Notes under the pieces: generated by a model
What the model was told of the DNA's origin: nothing
Seen by the model: the letters and a program-made list of their open reading frames with translations, nothing else
Databases searched by the model: none
Part shown: one piece after another, positions 34,888 to 44,074 of the stretch
Numbering within the stretch: the stretch's first letter is position 1
Layout: every line of letters starts with the position of its first letter
Translations under genes and position numbers: made by a program
Source: Flavobacterium sp. SM15
GTDB taxonomy: Bacteria > Bacteroidota > Bacteroidia > Flavobacteriales > Flavobacteriaceae
Direction: 5' to 3'
DNA length: 64,000 nucleotides
Assembly: GCF_022012335.1 (NCBI RefSeq)
Contig: NZ_JAKLTO010000005.1
Span: forward strand, 124,001-188,000

Positions 34888-35652
34888 TTGAAAGTATATT
34901 TTTTAGGAACCGGAACCTCGCAAGGTATTCCCGTAATTGGGAGCACGCATCCGGTTTGTTTGAGTAACGATTTTAAAGACAAACGTTTAAGGGTTTCCGT
35001 GCGGTTGCAGTGGGAAAATTATTCTTTTGTTATTGACTGCGGACCCGATTTTCGTCAGCAAATGATCGTTTCCAAAACAGACCATTTGGACGGCATTCTT
35101 TTTACCCACGAGCATGCAGACCATACCGCCGGACTTGACGATATTCGCCCATTTAATTTCCGTCAGGGAGCAATTCCGGTTTATGCTGATAAACGCGTTG
35201 TTAAAAGTCTGAAAGACCGCTTCGGTTATATTTTTGAAACGGAGAACCGTTACCCAGGAGCACCATCAGTTGAAGTGGTAGAAATTGAGAATGATAAGCC
35301 GTTTTCTATAGGAAATAAAACAGCTGTTCCAATAAAGGTTTGGCATGGAAATTTAGACGTTTTTGGTTTTCGAATTGATGATTTTGCCTATTTAACCGAT
35401 GTGAAAACCATTGACCAGCGTGAAATTGAAAAGCTTAAAGGCGTAAAAACTCTAGTGGTTAACGCTTTACGTGAAGAACCACATTCAACCCATTTTAATT
35501 TAGAGGAAGCGCTTGATTTTGTGGCGCTTATCCAACCTGAAAGAGCTTATTTTACCCACATCAGTCATAACTTGGGATTCCATGAAGAAGTTGAAAAAAA
35601 TCTTCCTGAGAATGTGTTTTTGGCTTATGATAATTTAGAAATTACTATTTAA
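34888..35652 (+). CDS. Metallo-beta-lactamase-fold hydrolase (PhnP/RNase Z-like)
   Basis: This 254-residue MBL-fold enzyme has FLGTGTSQGIP at the start, the metal motif HEHADHTAGLDD (HxHxDH) and later histidines in KVWHGNLDVFG and FTHISHNLGFH. The layout resembles PhnP-type cyclic phosphodiesterases. The start codon is TTG (34888), with no ATG upstream in frame. A -7 element TATTTTTG at 34862-34869 fits a transcript start close before it. The substrate is unknown. The following small gene lies 4 bp downstream and is probably co-transcribed. Confidence 0.9.
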   Translation: MKVYFLGTGTSQGIPVIGSTHPVCLSNDFKDKRLRVSVRLQWENYSFVIDCGPDFRQQMIVSKTDHLDGILFTHEHADHTAGLDDIRPFNFRQGAIPVYADKRVVKSLKDRFGYIFETENRYPGAPSVEVVEIENDKPFSIGNKTAVPIKVWHGNLDVFGFRIDDFAYLTDVKTIDQREIEKLKGVKTLVVNALREEPHSTHFNLEEALDFVALIQPERAYFTHISHNLGFHEEVEKNLPENVFLAYDNLEITI

Positions 35653-35656
35653 TTTT

Positions 35657-36160
35657 ATGAAAAAAGCAATTTTATATTTATTTATTCTTTCGTTGTTGCT
35701 GAATGTATTTCAGTACATGAATTCTACAAAAATCCTGAAAACCCAAATAAAGGAAATTGAAAATGCCAAAGCCAAAATCCAAACGGTTAGGGATTCGTCC
35801 AATATTTATTACAACAATATGCTGGACGCCAATTATTTTGCTTTGGAAACCAACGACGAATCCATCAATTATTTTTCGAATTACGATATTAATCAGCTTT
35901 CGGAAAAAATTAAATCTGAATTAATGGCCATGAACGATGCCAAAGAAGGTAATCGTCTGGTTCCTTATGATCCAGTTGATGGCAACAAATTCATCATTAA
36001 TAAAATCAAGATTCTTAACCATCGTTGGATTATTGCAGATGTCTATTCCGGTAATTTAAGAGGTGAAATTCTAATCAAATATTTTGTAAATGAGAACAAA
36101 CCAACGGATTTTGAGACCATTGAAACGATTTTACATTCTAAAATTAAAATCGAACAATAA
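35657..36160 (+). CDS. Membrane-anchored small protein, unknown
   Basis: This 167-residue protein has an N-terminal signal-anchor helix (AILYLFILSLLLNVFQY), a coiled-coil stretch (residues 25-55, KTQIKEIENAKAKIQ) and a C-terminal alpha/beta domain with RWIIADVYSGNLRGEILIKY. It is probably anchored in the inner membrane and faces the periplasm. It starts 4 bp after the MBL gene, so the two are one transcript. I recognise it only as conserved in Flavobacteriaceae. Confidence 0.75.
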   Translation: MKKAILYLFILSLLLNVFQYMNSTKILKTQIKEIENAKAKIQTVRDSSNIYYNNMLDANYFALETNDESINYFSNYDINQLSEKIKSELMAMNDAKEGNRLVPYDPVDGNKFIINKIKILNHRWIIADVYSGNLRGEILIKYFVNENKPTDFETIETILHSKIKIEQ

Positions 36161-36201
36161 AATTGTAGTATTTTAGTTTTAAATTAGCTTAACTATACCA
36201 A

Positions 36202-36705
36202 ATGAGAATAGCTTTACAAATAGCAGCAGCAGCTTTTTTGTTCACTTCGTGTGATTTTATCCTTAAAGATCACAGTAAAGACGACGAAGTAATCATGAAA
36301 CAAAATACAGTTGTTGTAGGTAATGATAAAGATGATAAAGGATGTGTAACTTCGGCAGGTTATATGTGGTCGGAAGTTCGCAAAGGTTGTATCCGTGTTT
36401 TTGAAGAAGGTTACCGGCTAGCTCCTTATAAAGATCAGGCGGAAGCCTCCGAAGAGGATAACGAACAGGCTACTTTAAATGCCTATATTGTTTTCAGTAA
36501 TGATAAAAACGTGGCCGAACTATTTCTTCCAAACGAAACCAAATCGGTGCTGCTGCAACGTGAAGCTGAAGGAAAGCCGTATCTTCATGAAGATTGGATG
36601 CTGGAATCATGGAAAGGTTATGTTTTAAAGAAATCCGGAAAAATTCAATACGTTTCGGCCATTGCAAAAGAAAAGAAATTTACCGGTAGTGATACTGGGG
36701 AATAA
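36202..36705 (+). CDS. Lipoprotein, unknown
   Basis: This 167-residue protein has a lipoprotein signal (lipobox LFTSC, Cys at residue 17), an acidic linker and a compact domain. The domain contains two cysteines in KGCVTSAGYMWSEVRKGCI, probably a disulfide, and a segment starting AYIVFSNDKNVAELFLP. It is probably in the periplasmic face of the envelope. It follows the previous gene after 41 bp and ends at a bidirectional terminator (36708-36738). The C-terminal half resembles small Bacteroidota lipoproteins without known role. Confidence 0.75.
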   Translation: MRIALQIAAAAFLFTSCDFILKDHSKDDEVIMKQNTVVVGNDKDDKGCVTSAGYMWSEVRKGCIRVFEEGYRLAPYKDQAEASEEDNEQATLNAYIVFSNDKNVAELFLPNETKSVLLQREAEGKPYLHEDWMLESWKGYVLKKSGKIQYVSAIAKEKKFTGSDTGE

Positions 36706-36707
36706 AT

Positions 36708-36738
36708 AAAAATCCCGCTTACAAGAGCGGGATTTTTT
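36708..36738. terminator. Bidirectional terminator
   Basis: AAAAATCCCGCT (36708-36719) and AGCGGGATTTTTT (36726-36738) pair between the lipoprotein gene and the convergent esterase gene. Confidence 0.92.
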
Positions 36739-36745
36739 ATGTTTT

Positions 36746-37390
36746 TTAGGACTGCAACCAGTTTTTGAAATCATAGAAATTCTGTGGAGCGACACCATGT
36801 CCTACGGGATATTCTTTGTAAATTACATCCAAGCCTAATTCTTTTAAAAACTCGGGTGCTTTTCTGGCCCAATCTACTGGGATTACCTGATCGACACTTC
36901 CGTGGGAAATAAAGAACCTTAAATTTGAAATAGCGTTATTTCTGAAATTTTCGTCAATAATGTCTAAATTCAAATAACCACTTAAAGCTACCACACGCTG
37001 CACTTTTTCCGGATAGGAAAGCGCAACAGCATAACTTAAAATTGATCCCTGACTGAAACCGATTAACGTAACATTATTTTTATCAATTGGATAATTTGCA
37101 GTCAGTTCATCAATAAATGAAGCAATTAAATCACGGGATTCTCTGGCTTGATCATTGTCTGAGAACTTGTTTTCATCCGCATCAAAATGAATGGCATACC
37201 AAGCATTTCCATAAGGTGGAAGCGAATAAGGTGCGCGAGCCGAAATCACATAATATTCTTCCGGTAATTCACTGGCAAAGGAAAATAAATCTTCTTCATT
37301 ACTTCCATAACCGTGCAATAAAAGCAACAACGGATTTTTTTCTAATTTGATTTTTGGTTCTCTAACCAGATGATATAAAGATAAATTCAT
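36746..37390 (-). CDS. Phospholipase/carboxylesterase-like alpha/beta hydrolase
   Basis: This 214-residue PF02230-type esterase has an oxyanion-region start LLLLHGYGSNEEDLF, the nucleophile elbow GFSQGS, the acidic residue in SHGSVDQVIPVDWA and the final His in PVGHGVAPQNF. The ATG at 37390 is preferred over the in-frame TTG six bases earlier. The start lies 6 bp after the DUF4870 stop, at the end of a four-gene minus-strand operon. It is cytosolic; the ester substrate is unknown. Confidence 0.9.
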   Translation of the reverse strand: MNLSLYHLVREPKIKLEKNPLLLLLHGYGSNEEDLFSFASELPEEYYVISARAPYSLPPYGNAWYAIHFDADENKFSDNDQARESRDLIASFIDELTANYPIDKNNVTLIGFSQGSILSYAVALSYPEKVQRVVALSGYLNLDIIDENFRNNAISNLRFFISHGSVDQVIPVDWARKAPEFLKELGLDVIYKEYPVGHGVAPQNFYDFKNWLQS

Positions 37391-37396
37391 GTTCAA

Positions 37397-37723
37397 TTAT
37401 AAATTTTTAAACCAATCCTGAAAATAATTTCCAACTAATGGTGTGATTTTCTGTTCGCCTTGTACTGCACCAACGAATCCAAAAACCCAAAGAACAACAC
37501 AAAAAACATAGAATGGAATTGTAATGGCCCAGCTGTCAAAATAACCAACAAAGTAGCCAATAATGTAAAACATCAGATTGATTCCCAATGCCTGGCGGTT
37601 GTGAAACGAAGCGAAAGGGTTTTTCTTTTCGTTGTTCATTAAAATTGCAATCAATGTTCCGATAATGGTGATATAACTTATGATTGCGGTTGTTTTTCCT
37701 TCTTCAACTGTATTGTTTTCCAT
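37397..37723 (-). CDS. DUF4870/Tic20-like small membrane protein
   Basis: This 108-residue protein has three membrane segments: IISYITIIGTLIAILM, LGINLMFYIIGYFVGY and TIPFYVFCVVLWVFGFVGAV. The FASFHNRQALGIN loop between the first two is typical of DUF4870/Tic20-like proteins. The function is unknown. It is packed between the dihydroorotase-like gene (6 bp upstream) and the esterase gene. Confidence 0.85.
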   Translation of the reverse strand: MENNTVEEGKTTAIISYITIIGTLIAILMNNEKKNPFASFHNRQALGINLMFYIIGYFVGYFDSWAITIPFYVFCVVLWVFGFVGAVQGEQKITPLVGNYFQDWFKNL

Positions 37724-37729
37724 GACGAA

Positions 37730-38983
37730 TTAGTTTAAGATTAATTGTCCGTTATTGTAAATTCCATAGACTTTACCTTTCATAGGTTGTCCTAAAAAGG
37801 CCGAATTTTTAGATTTTGATAAGATGTTTTCTTTTGTAAATTCCCAGTTTCCGTCTGTGGTAAATAAGGATAAAGAGGCTTTGTTACCTTCTTTGATGGT
37901 TAATTTTTCAATTCCGAAAACAGATTTTCCATTGGTAAGTTTTTCGATGATAGTCTCAACAGGCAAAACATTTTGTAAGGCTCCGAAAGCACTTTCCAAA
38001 CCAATGGTTCCGTTTTTGGCGTTATCGAATTCCATCTTTTTCAATTCGACGTCCATAGGATTGTGATCGGAAGTAATCATGTCAATGGTTCCATCCAAAA
38101 CGCCTTGAATCAATGCTTTTCTGTGGTTTTCATCGCGTAATGGCGGTGTTACTTTGTATCTTGAATCGAATCCGGTCAAGACTTCATCAGTCAATACCAA
38201 ATTGTGAACCGCTACCGAACAGGTTACGTTCAAACTTTTAGCTTTTGCCGCTTTAATCAATTCTACCGATTTTGCAGATGAAATAGTTGGAATATGCAAT
38301 TTTCCACCGGTATATTCTAATAAGAAAAGGTTTCGTGCCACTTCAAGTTCTTCGGCTAAAGAAGGAATTCCTTTAAGTCCTAGTCTTGTGCTTACCAATC
38401 CCTCATGAACCACACCGTTTCCTTTTATGGTTTTGTCTTGGCAATAGGCGACTACCAAACCGTCAAAATCCTGAACGTACTGTAATCCGATTTTTAACAG
38501 ATTGGCGTTATCTAAATTTTTAGTGTAATCACCGAAAGCAATTGCTCCGGCGTTTTTCATGTCGAACATTTCGGCCAAATCAGTTCCGTCGCTGTTTTTA
38601 GTGAATGCACCGATCGGATGTAATGCTGTTGCAAACCCGTTGGCTTTATTCAGTACAAAGCTTACTTGAGATTGATTGTCTATAATGGGAAAAGAATTGG
38701 GTTGTAAAGCAACATCGGTAAAACCGCTTTTAGCCGCTGTGTTCAATCCGTTTGCAATGGTTTCACGGTCTTCAAAACCCGGTTCGCCAAAAGAAACTGA
38801 AGAATCGAACCAACCTTGTGAAATATGTAAATTCTCTAATTCCACAACTTTGAAATCATTACCAGCCGTGATATTTAAGCCAATTTCTTTAATGATTCCA
38901 TTTTCGATTTTAAGGTCTGCTTTTTTATTGTGAAACGGACTTTGGTTATCTAATACAGTTGCGTTTTTAAAAATTACGTTCAT
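37730..38983 (-). CDS. Dihydroorotase-like protein without metal ligands
   Basis: This 417-residue member of the amidohydrolase/type I dihydroorotase family has recognisable EPGFEDRETIANG, HEGLVSTRLG and TSDHNPMD landmarks. Residues essential in active enzymes are replaced. The HxHxR metal/substrate motif reads SSVSFG, the AHCED-type His is Tyr (AYCQD), and the HVST-type His is Thr (HIPTISS). Only the late Asp remains. It is therefore likely a pseudoenzyme, comparable with non-catalytic PyrC subunits that scaffold aspartate transcarbamoylase in some bacteria. It overlaps the vWA gene by 4 bp. No other pyrimidine gene is near. Confidence 0.85.
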   Translation of the reverse strand: MNVIFKNATVLDNQSPFHNKKADLKIENGIIKEIGLNITAGNDFKVVELENLHISQGWFDSSVSFGEPGFEDRETIANGLNTAAKSGFTDVALQPNSFPIIDNQSQVSFVLNKANGFATALHPIGAFTKNSDGTDLAEMFDMKNAGAIAFGDYTKNLDNANLLKIGLQYVQDFDGLVVAYCQDKTIKGNGVVHEGLVSTRLGLKGIPSLAEELEVARNLFLLEYTGGKLHIPTISSAKSVELIKAAKAKSLNVTCSVAVHNLVLTDEVLTGFDSRYKVTPPLRDENHRKALIQGVLDGTIDMITSDHNPMDVELKKMEFDNAKNGTIGLESAFGALQNVLPVETIIEKLTNGKSVFGIEKLTIKEGNKASLSLFTTDGNWEFTKENILSKSKNSAFLGQPMKGKVYGIYNNGQLILN

Positions 38984-40908
38984 TTTACGAATTTTTGGAT
39001 TAGTAGTTCAAGTAGTAAAAATAGTAGTGTTGCAATAATGAAATACTTCCAGATTTCGTTACCGGTTCGTGACGAATGAATATCGTCAAAAACTGTAGCT
39101 ACCGAATTCACAGAAGTAAAATCATCAAATAAGTTGGTGTTGTCAAGGCTTAAATCACTCTCAGTTCTCGGGTAATTAAAGCTGATGTTTTTAAGGTTTT
39201 CTTTATTTTTCATCACGGAGAAATTCCCTGAAACTGATGGGTAATCACCAAATGAAAGCTTTATTTTGTTGTTCAGGATTTGTTGCATCGGAATGAAATC
39301 AGACGTTTGGTTTGCAATTGTGACCACTTCGTCTTTTGAGAGTAAAACGTCTAAAATAAGGTTTTGATTTTCTCCGATTGTATAAGCAGAAATTCCCGTT
39401 TTCATGTTGTTTTGCGCCATGTTGTAAAACGTCGGAACAATTAATGGGGAATTTTGAAAATTGCTGTTTGTTTTGTTTATCGGTGCAGAAAAAAGATAAA
39501 AAGCTCCAATCTTATTTGTTGTCGAGCCTAAGAAAAAAGACTGATCGGCAAAGCTTAAAATAGGCGAAAGGTTTCCGCTGAAGGTAAATAAGGAACTTAC
39601 TTTCGGGTATTGGAAATTCTCTGTTTTTTTCTCGAAAACCGTTTGGTACAATGGATGACTGAATGCAATTTTGGTTATCTGTTTTTCCTGATTTTGTAGC
39701 GTCCCAATTTTTACTCCGCTGAAATTACTTAAAAAATCATTAATGTTTTGAGCAGAACTTTCTGAAGAAGGAATCAGTACTACATTTCCACCTTTGGCAT
39801 AAAAATCTTTTAAGGTGGTTCCAAGAGATTGTGGAATTTCTTTTAGCTCATTTAAAACCACAGCGTCTTGATTATCAATAGAATTGTAATTCAGGGAACT
39901 TAAGTCTGAATTAGTAAAATTGAATTCGTCTGCAGTATATATTCGGGAAAGAAAATCGTTTTTAGATGCTTCACCAATTACGGTAACATTTGATTTTTCA
40001 GGTTTTGAAATGCTGAAATAATAGCTGTTGTCATATGTTAAACTATTATCTTCGATGGAAACATATCCGTGGAAATCTTTCTTTGGTAGTGTAAATGCAA
40101 CTGATTTTTTATCGGTTTCTGTTTGGATTACAGTTTTAGCAATCAGGTTTTTACCATCAAAAACAGACATTGGGATTTCGTTTTTACCTTCGCCGTAAAC
40201 CGAAACATCTACTTTGATCTGGTAAAAATTTTCCAAATGCTGACTGATGGAAACCTTATCAATACTTACATTGGTTTTATTTTCCGCGGCCGGAAGCAAA
40301 GCGTAAACCGATTTGTGTTGGGATAATTTGTCAAAGCCCTTCTGGTTGGTACCAATTGCATCGGTAACCACAACAATATCAAGCGGATGGTTGTGTTTTT
40401 TCGTTTCGATTTTAGTCAGAAGAAAATCTAATTGAAAAGGAGTTGAGCTGTATTTTAAATTCTGTAACTCCTTTTGAATTGATTTAATGTCGGTATCCCA
40501 AAAGGTTTCGGTACAAGTTACCAATGAAAAACGTTGGTTTTCAGGAGTGTTTTCCAATACATCCTGAACGGCGCGTTTGAGCAATTCACCTTTACTTCCT
40601 TTGGCCTGCATTGAGAAGGAATTATCCAAAACAATAACCATTTCGTTGGCGGAACTCTCACTGTCTTTCGCTTTGAAAAAAGGCTGTGCGAAGGCAAAAA
40701 TTAAGCAGGCAAGTAAAAGTAAGCGTGTAACAAGCAACAACCATTTCTTAATAGTGGAGCTTTTGCGGGTTTGCATACTGAGTTCTTTCAGCAGGCGAAC
40801 GTTGGTAAAATATTCTTTTTTAAAACGGCGTAACTGAAATAAATGCACTAAAATTGGTATGACCAACAGAAAAAGGAAATACAGAATTTCAGGATGTTTG
40901 AATTGCAT
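38980..40908 (-). CDS. BatA-type membrane protein with vWA domain
   Basis: This 642-residue protein starts with the BatA/aerotolerance N-terminal domain (FKHPEILYFLFLLVIPILVH plus LQLRRFKKEYFTNV-type loop) and has two N-terminal helices. A vWA domain follows, with a MIDAS motif DNSFSMQ (about residues 94-100), then a long periplasmic region and a C-terminal helix (IWKYFIIATLLFLLLELLI). Such proteins are presumed envelope scaffolds. It starts the operon and its stop overlaps the dihydroorotase-like start by 4 bp. Unlike bat operons, no MoxR ATPase is present. Confidence 0.88.
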   Translation of the reverse strand: MQFKHPEILYFLFLLVIPILVHLFQLRRFKKEYFTNVRLLKELSMQTRKSSTIKKWLLLVTRLLLLACLIFAFAQPFFKAKDSESSANEMVIVLDNSFSMQAKGSKGELLKRAVQDVLENTPENQRFSLVTCTETFWDTDIKSIQKELQNLKYSSTPFQLDFLLTKIETKKHNHPLDIVVVTDAIGTNQKGFDKLSQHKSVYALLPAAENKTNVSIDKVSISQHLENFYQIKVDVSVYGEGKNEIPMSVFDGKNLIAKTVIQTETDKKSVAFTLPKKDFHGYVSIEDNSLTYDNSYYFSISKPEKSNVTVIGEASKNDFLSRIYTADEFNFTNSDLSSLNYNSIDNQDAVVLNELKEIPQSLGTTLKDFYAKGGNVVLIPSSESSAQNINDFLSNFSGVKIGTLQNQEKQITKIAFSHPLYQTVFEKKTENFQYPKVSSLFTFSGNLSPILSFADQSFFLGSTTNKIGAFYLFSAPINKTNSNFQNSPLIVPTFYNMAQNNMKTGISAYTIGENQNLILDVLLSKDEVVTIANQTSDFIPMQQILNNKIKLSFGDYPSVSGNFSVMKNKENLKNISFNYPRTESDLSLDNTNLFDDFTSVNSVATVFDDIHSSRTGNEIWKYFIIATLLFLLLELLIQKFVK

Positions 40909-41001
40909 TTATTTTAAAGATTTTTCAAAGATAATCATTTTTAGTATTCAGTCACAGTCTCAGTGTTGAGTTTTTCTGGTAACAGGGACTGAAAACCGAG
41001 A

Positions 41002-42348
41002 CTATTTTTTCTTTCTTTTCGCTGCACGTGTTCGTTCTACACCGCGATTGGTTGGTTTTGTTTTTCTTGGATTACGTTTTCCAGGGCCGCCAAGGTTAAC
41101 TTTTTTGTTTTTCTCAGACTTTTCGTGAAATGCAGCACCGCCTTCAAGTTTCACTTTTTTCATCAGGAATTTTACTTTTTTCTTGTCTTTTTCAAATTCC
41201 AGACGCTTTTCTTCAATTTTGATGGAAGCTGGGATTTCGAGAATTTCCAGTTCTTTTTCCATTAAAAGTTCGGCTTCAACTTGGAATTCTTCCTCTGTTG
41301 GTGCAATCATGCTGATGGCAATTCCGTCTTTATCAGCACGACCGGTACGTCCAATTCTGTGGATGTACTGCTCCGGAACTTCTGAAAACTGCATGTTGAT
41401 TACGTGGGTAATATCGGAAATATCCAAACCACGCGCCATGATATCTGTAGTTACAATTCCTCTAATTTCTCCGTTTTGGAAACTCGCCATGGTGTTCAAA
41501 CGGTAATTTTGCGATTTGTTGGAGTGGATTACCCCGAATTGCTCCGGAAAATCTTCTTCTAATAAATCCATCAAAATATCGGCAACTTTTTTATTGTTTA
41601 CAAAAACCAAAAGACGCTCCATCGTTTCATCTTCGGTAAGTAAATGTTTCAGTAAGTTAACTTTAGTAAGGAAATTAGGAACGTGATAACCAATCTGTTT
41701 AATTTTCTCCAAAGGCGTTCCGGATTGCGCCAAAGAAACTTCTTCAGGAAAATCAAAGTATTCGTCCAAAAGCTCGTCCACTTCATCGGTCATGGTTGCG
41801 GAAAACAAAATGTTCTGACGTTTGGGACGCATCATGGAAAGGATGGAGGTAATCTGAAATCTAAAACCTAAATTCAGGATTTCATCAAATTCATCAATAA
41901 CCAATTTCTGCATTTCATCAAAACGAACCACATTGTCCAAAGCCAAATCCATCATACGGCCCGGAGTTCCTACTAAAATATCAACACCTTGATATACAGA
42001 GGTTTTTTGTGTATTGATGTTCACACCTCCGTAAATACCCAAAACACGAACAGACATGTATTTGGTTAGTTTTTCAACTTCTTCGGCTACTTGCACTACT
42101 AATTCGCGGGTTGGTACGATGATGACCACTTTCGGAGTGTGCGTTGGTGTAAATTTCCATTGTTTTAAGATGGGAAGCAGGTACGCATAGGTTTTACCGG
42201 TTCCCGTTTGGGCAATACCCATTACATCACGGCCCGACATGATTACAGGAAATGATCGTTCCTGAATAGGAGTAGGCGTGGTTAAACCGATTTCATCGAT
42301 TGCTTTCTGTAATGATTTCGGTAGGTTAAATTGCTCAAAACTGCTCAT
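41002..42348 (-). CDS. DEAD-box family RNA helicase with DEFD motif
   Basis: This 448-residue superfamily 2 helicase has the Q-motif region TPTPIQERSFP, motif I AQTGTGKT, Ia PTRELVVQ, GTPGRMMD, motif III SAT, DIMARGLDIS and motif VI HRIGRTGRADKDG. Motif II is DEFD in VIDEFDEIL rather than DEAD, a variant that keeps the two catalytic acidic residues. The C-terminal 70 residues are very Lys/Arg-rich, for RNA binding. It probably assists ribosome assembly or RNA turnover in the cold. It is a single gene. Confidence 0.95.
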   Translation of the reverse strand: MSSFEQFNLPKSLQKAIDEIGLTTPTPIQERSFPVIMSGRDVMGIAQTGTGKTYAYLLPILKQWKFTPTHTPKVVIIVPTRELVVQVAEEVEKLTKYMSVRVLGIYGGVNINTQKTSVYQGVDILVGTPGRMMDLALDNVVRFDEMQKLVIDEFDEILNLGFRFQITSILSMMRPKRQNILFSATMTDEVDELLDEYFDFPEEVSLAQSGTPLEKIKQIGYHVPNFLTKVNLLKHLLTEDETMERLLVFVNNKKVADILMDLLEEDFPEQFGVIHSNKSQNYRLNTMASFQNGEIRGIVTTDIMARGLDISDITHVINMQFSEVPEQYIHRIGRTGRADKDGIAISMIAPTEEEFQVEAELLMEKELEILEIPASIKIEEKRLEFEKDKKKVKFLMKKVKLEGGAAFHEKSEKNKKVNLGGPGKRNPRKTKPTNRGVERTRAAKRKKK

Positions 42349-42443
42349 AAAACGGATATTTTGGGCAAAGATACAATTTCTGAGCCAGTTATCCTTGTTT
42401 AGGATTCAGTTGAGGAGTTTTAGCGTTAAAAACGAAAGTAGTT

Positions 42444-42815
42444 TTATACCAAATTCAGTTGCAATAATTGTTTGACTTTGTTTACCAGTTGTATCGGATC
42501 AAATGGTTTGGCTACAAATTCGTCCACACCTAAATTGAATACTTCAATTACGGTTTGATCTTCTTTTCCCAGCGTGGAAACCATTAAAATTGGGGTAGTA
42601 GGATAATTTGTTTTGGCAAAAAGGGTGATTTCTAATCCGGATTTGTAAGGCATCATGATATCGGTAATAATCAAATCGGGGTTTATTTGACTGATTTTTT
42701 CAATGCCTTCGATACCATTACTGGCGGTATGTGTTTCGAAACCTTCTTTTTTCAGCAGAAAGTCCAGAATGTTGATGACAATCATATCATCGTCGATAAT
42801 TAGGATTTTTTTCAT
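42444..42815 (-). CDS. Single-domain response regulator (REC)
   Basis: This 123-residue protein is a receiver domain only. It has the acidic pocket IIDDDM, the phosphorylated Asp in IITDIMMP, the switch Thr/Ser in LMVSTLG and the conserved Lys in VAKPFDP. It has no output domain, so it must act by protein contact. It starts 8 bp after the YaiO-type barrel gene at the end of the HEAT/GT2/barrel operon, so it may gate polymer synthesis. No kinase is in the same operon; the LytS-type kinase at 46993 is divergent. Confidence 0.93.
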   Translation of the reverse strand: MKKILIIDDDMIVINILDFLLKKEGFETHTASNGIEGIEKISQINPDLIITDIMMPYKSGLEITLFAKTNYPTTPILMVSTLGKEDQTVIEVFNLGVDEFVAKPFDPIQLVNKVKQLLQLNLV

Positions 42816-42823
42816 TGGTTGTT

Positions 42824-44074
42824 TTAAAATTTATAGTGAAAGGTTAAAAACAAATCGTATTCATTCTGAAAATTGTTAGGCGAATATTCCTGACGGTTGT
42901 ACATTCCTTGTACTCCTACACAATAATGTTGCCACAGCAATTTGTAATATCCGGCTCCAAAGCGGTATGAATTTAAGGTGATGCGTTGTTGGAACTGCCC
43001 TAAGGTTACGCGCTCGTCGGGAGAAGTTCCGTAACCGGTTATAAGCGTTGCATAATCGTATTTGGTATCGAAATAATAACGAGCAGTAGCTGTAAAAGCA
43101 GGGTACAGTTTATCATTGTCCCATTGTAAATACGATTTCAGGTTAAGCCAGAATGAACCCACATATTTTCCGATTCCTATAACTCCTGCGTATAATTCTT
43201 TATCGCTTGTTTTGGTGTATCGGATGCCTAAATCACCTTCCCATCCTTTTCCTAAATTATGGAAATAGGAGTAAGCAAGGCGTAATTTTGGGAAAACGGT
43301 TTCATCACTAACGGCAATATTCGCAAAAGAGTAGCTTTTTGGCCCGTTCAGGAAATACGTTTCAAATTCGTATTGCAATCCGGAATTTATGCTTTCACCA
43401 AATGAGCGTCTGTCGGCATAATTAATACGACCGATAAGTGTTAGTTTTTTGCGTTCGCGAATGTATTGTAAACCAACCAAATGCCAAGGACCAACACCAT
43501 CTCTACTGAAAGTGGTGTAATTGTAATTGAAGCCGAAGCGGTCGGAATTTGTTTTGAGTTTCAGTTCCGTGATTTCGTTTTTGAAACGTTGGTCTTCCGG
43601 GAATTTTTCGGCTAAATAAGAAAGATAGGAAATCGTTTGTTCATCGTTGTTTTTTAAACGAATTGCATCAGATTTCAACAGATAAAATTCTTTTTCTTCG
43701 GGATAGAACGTTAGTGCTTTATCGATGGTTGTATTTGCGTTTTCATCGTTTTTCTGTTCCAGTTCTAATTTGGACAAATACAGAAAAGCGTCTTTGTATT
43801 TCGGGTTTTTATTGATAACATGGTTAAAGTAATAACGCGCGCTGTCACTAGTTTTGTTTTGCAAATGCACTCTTCCTAAAAGTAAGTGAAAATCGAGATA
43901 ATCCGGAGCATTTTTGATTCCGATGTGAGCCAATTTAAGGGTTTTAGAAGCATCTTTTTGGATGTTGAATTGCTTTGAAGCTTCTGTTAAAAGGCTGTCT
44001 GTATCAATCTTTTGAGCCTGTAAATTAGCAGTCCAAAGAATATTTAAAACGATAAAAACTACGATTCTTTTCAC
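42824..44074 (-). CDS. TPR plus YaiO-type outer-membrane beta-barrel protein
   Basis: This 416-residue exported protein has a signal peptide (ending ANLQAQ). Residues 25-170 form about four tetratricopeptide repeats (for example YYFNHVINKNPKYKDAFLYL). The rest is a YaiO-family outer-membrane barrel starting FGFNYNYTTFSRDGVGPWHL and ending in the C-terminal aromatic LTFHYKF. A periplasmic TPR domain joined to a barrel is the arrangement of polysaccharide secretins such as PgaA. It overlaps the GT2 gene by 4 bp. Confidence 0.88.
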   Translation of the reverse strand: MKRIVVFIVLNILWTANLQAQKIDTDSLLTEASKQFNIQKDASKTLKLAHIGIKNAPDYLDFHLLLGRVHLQNKTSDSARYYFNHVINKNPKYKDAFLYLSKLELEQKNDENANTTIDKALTFYPEEKEFYLLKSDAIRLKNNDEQTISYLSYLAEKFPEDQRFKNEITELKLKTNSDRFGFNYNYTTFSRDGVGPWHLVGLQYIRERKKLTLIGRINYADRRSFGESINSGLQYEFETYFLNGPKSYSFANIAVSDETVFPKLRLAYSYFHNLGKGWEGDLGIRYTKTSDKELYAGVIGIGKYVGSFWLNLKSYLQWDNDKLYPAFTATARYYFDTKYDYATLITGYGTSPDERVTLGQFQQRITLNSYRFGAGYYKLLWQHYCVGVQGMYNRQEYSPNNFQNEYDLFLTFHYKF

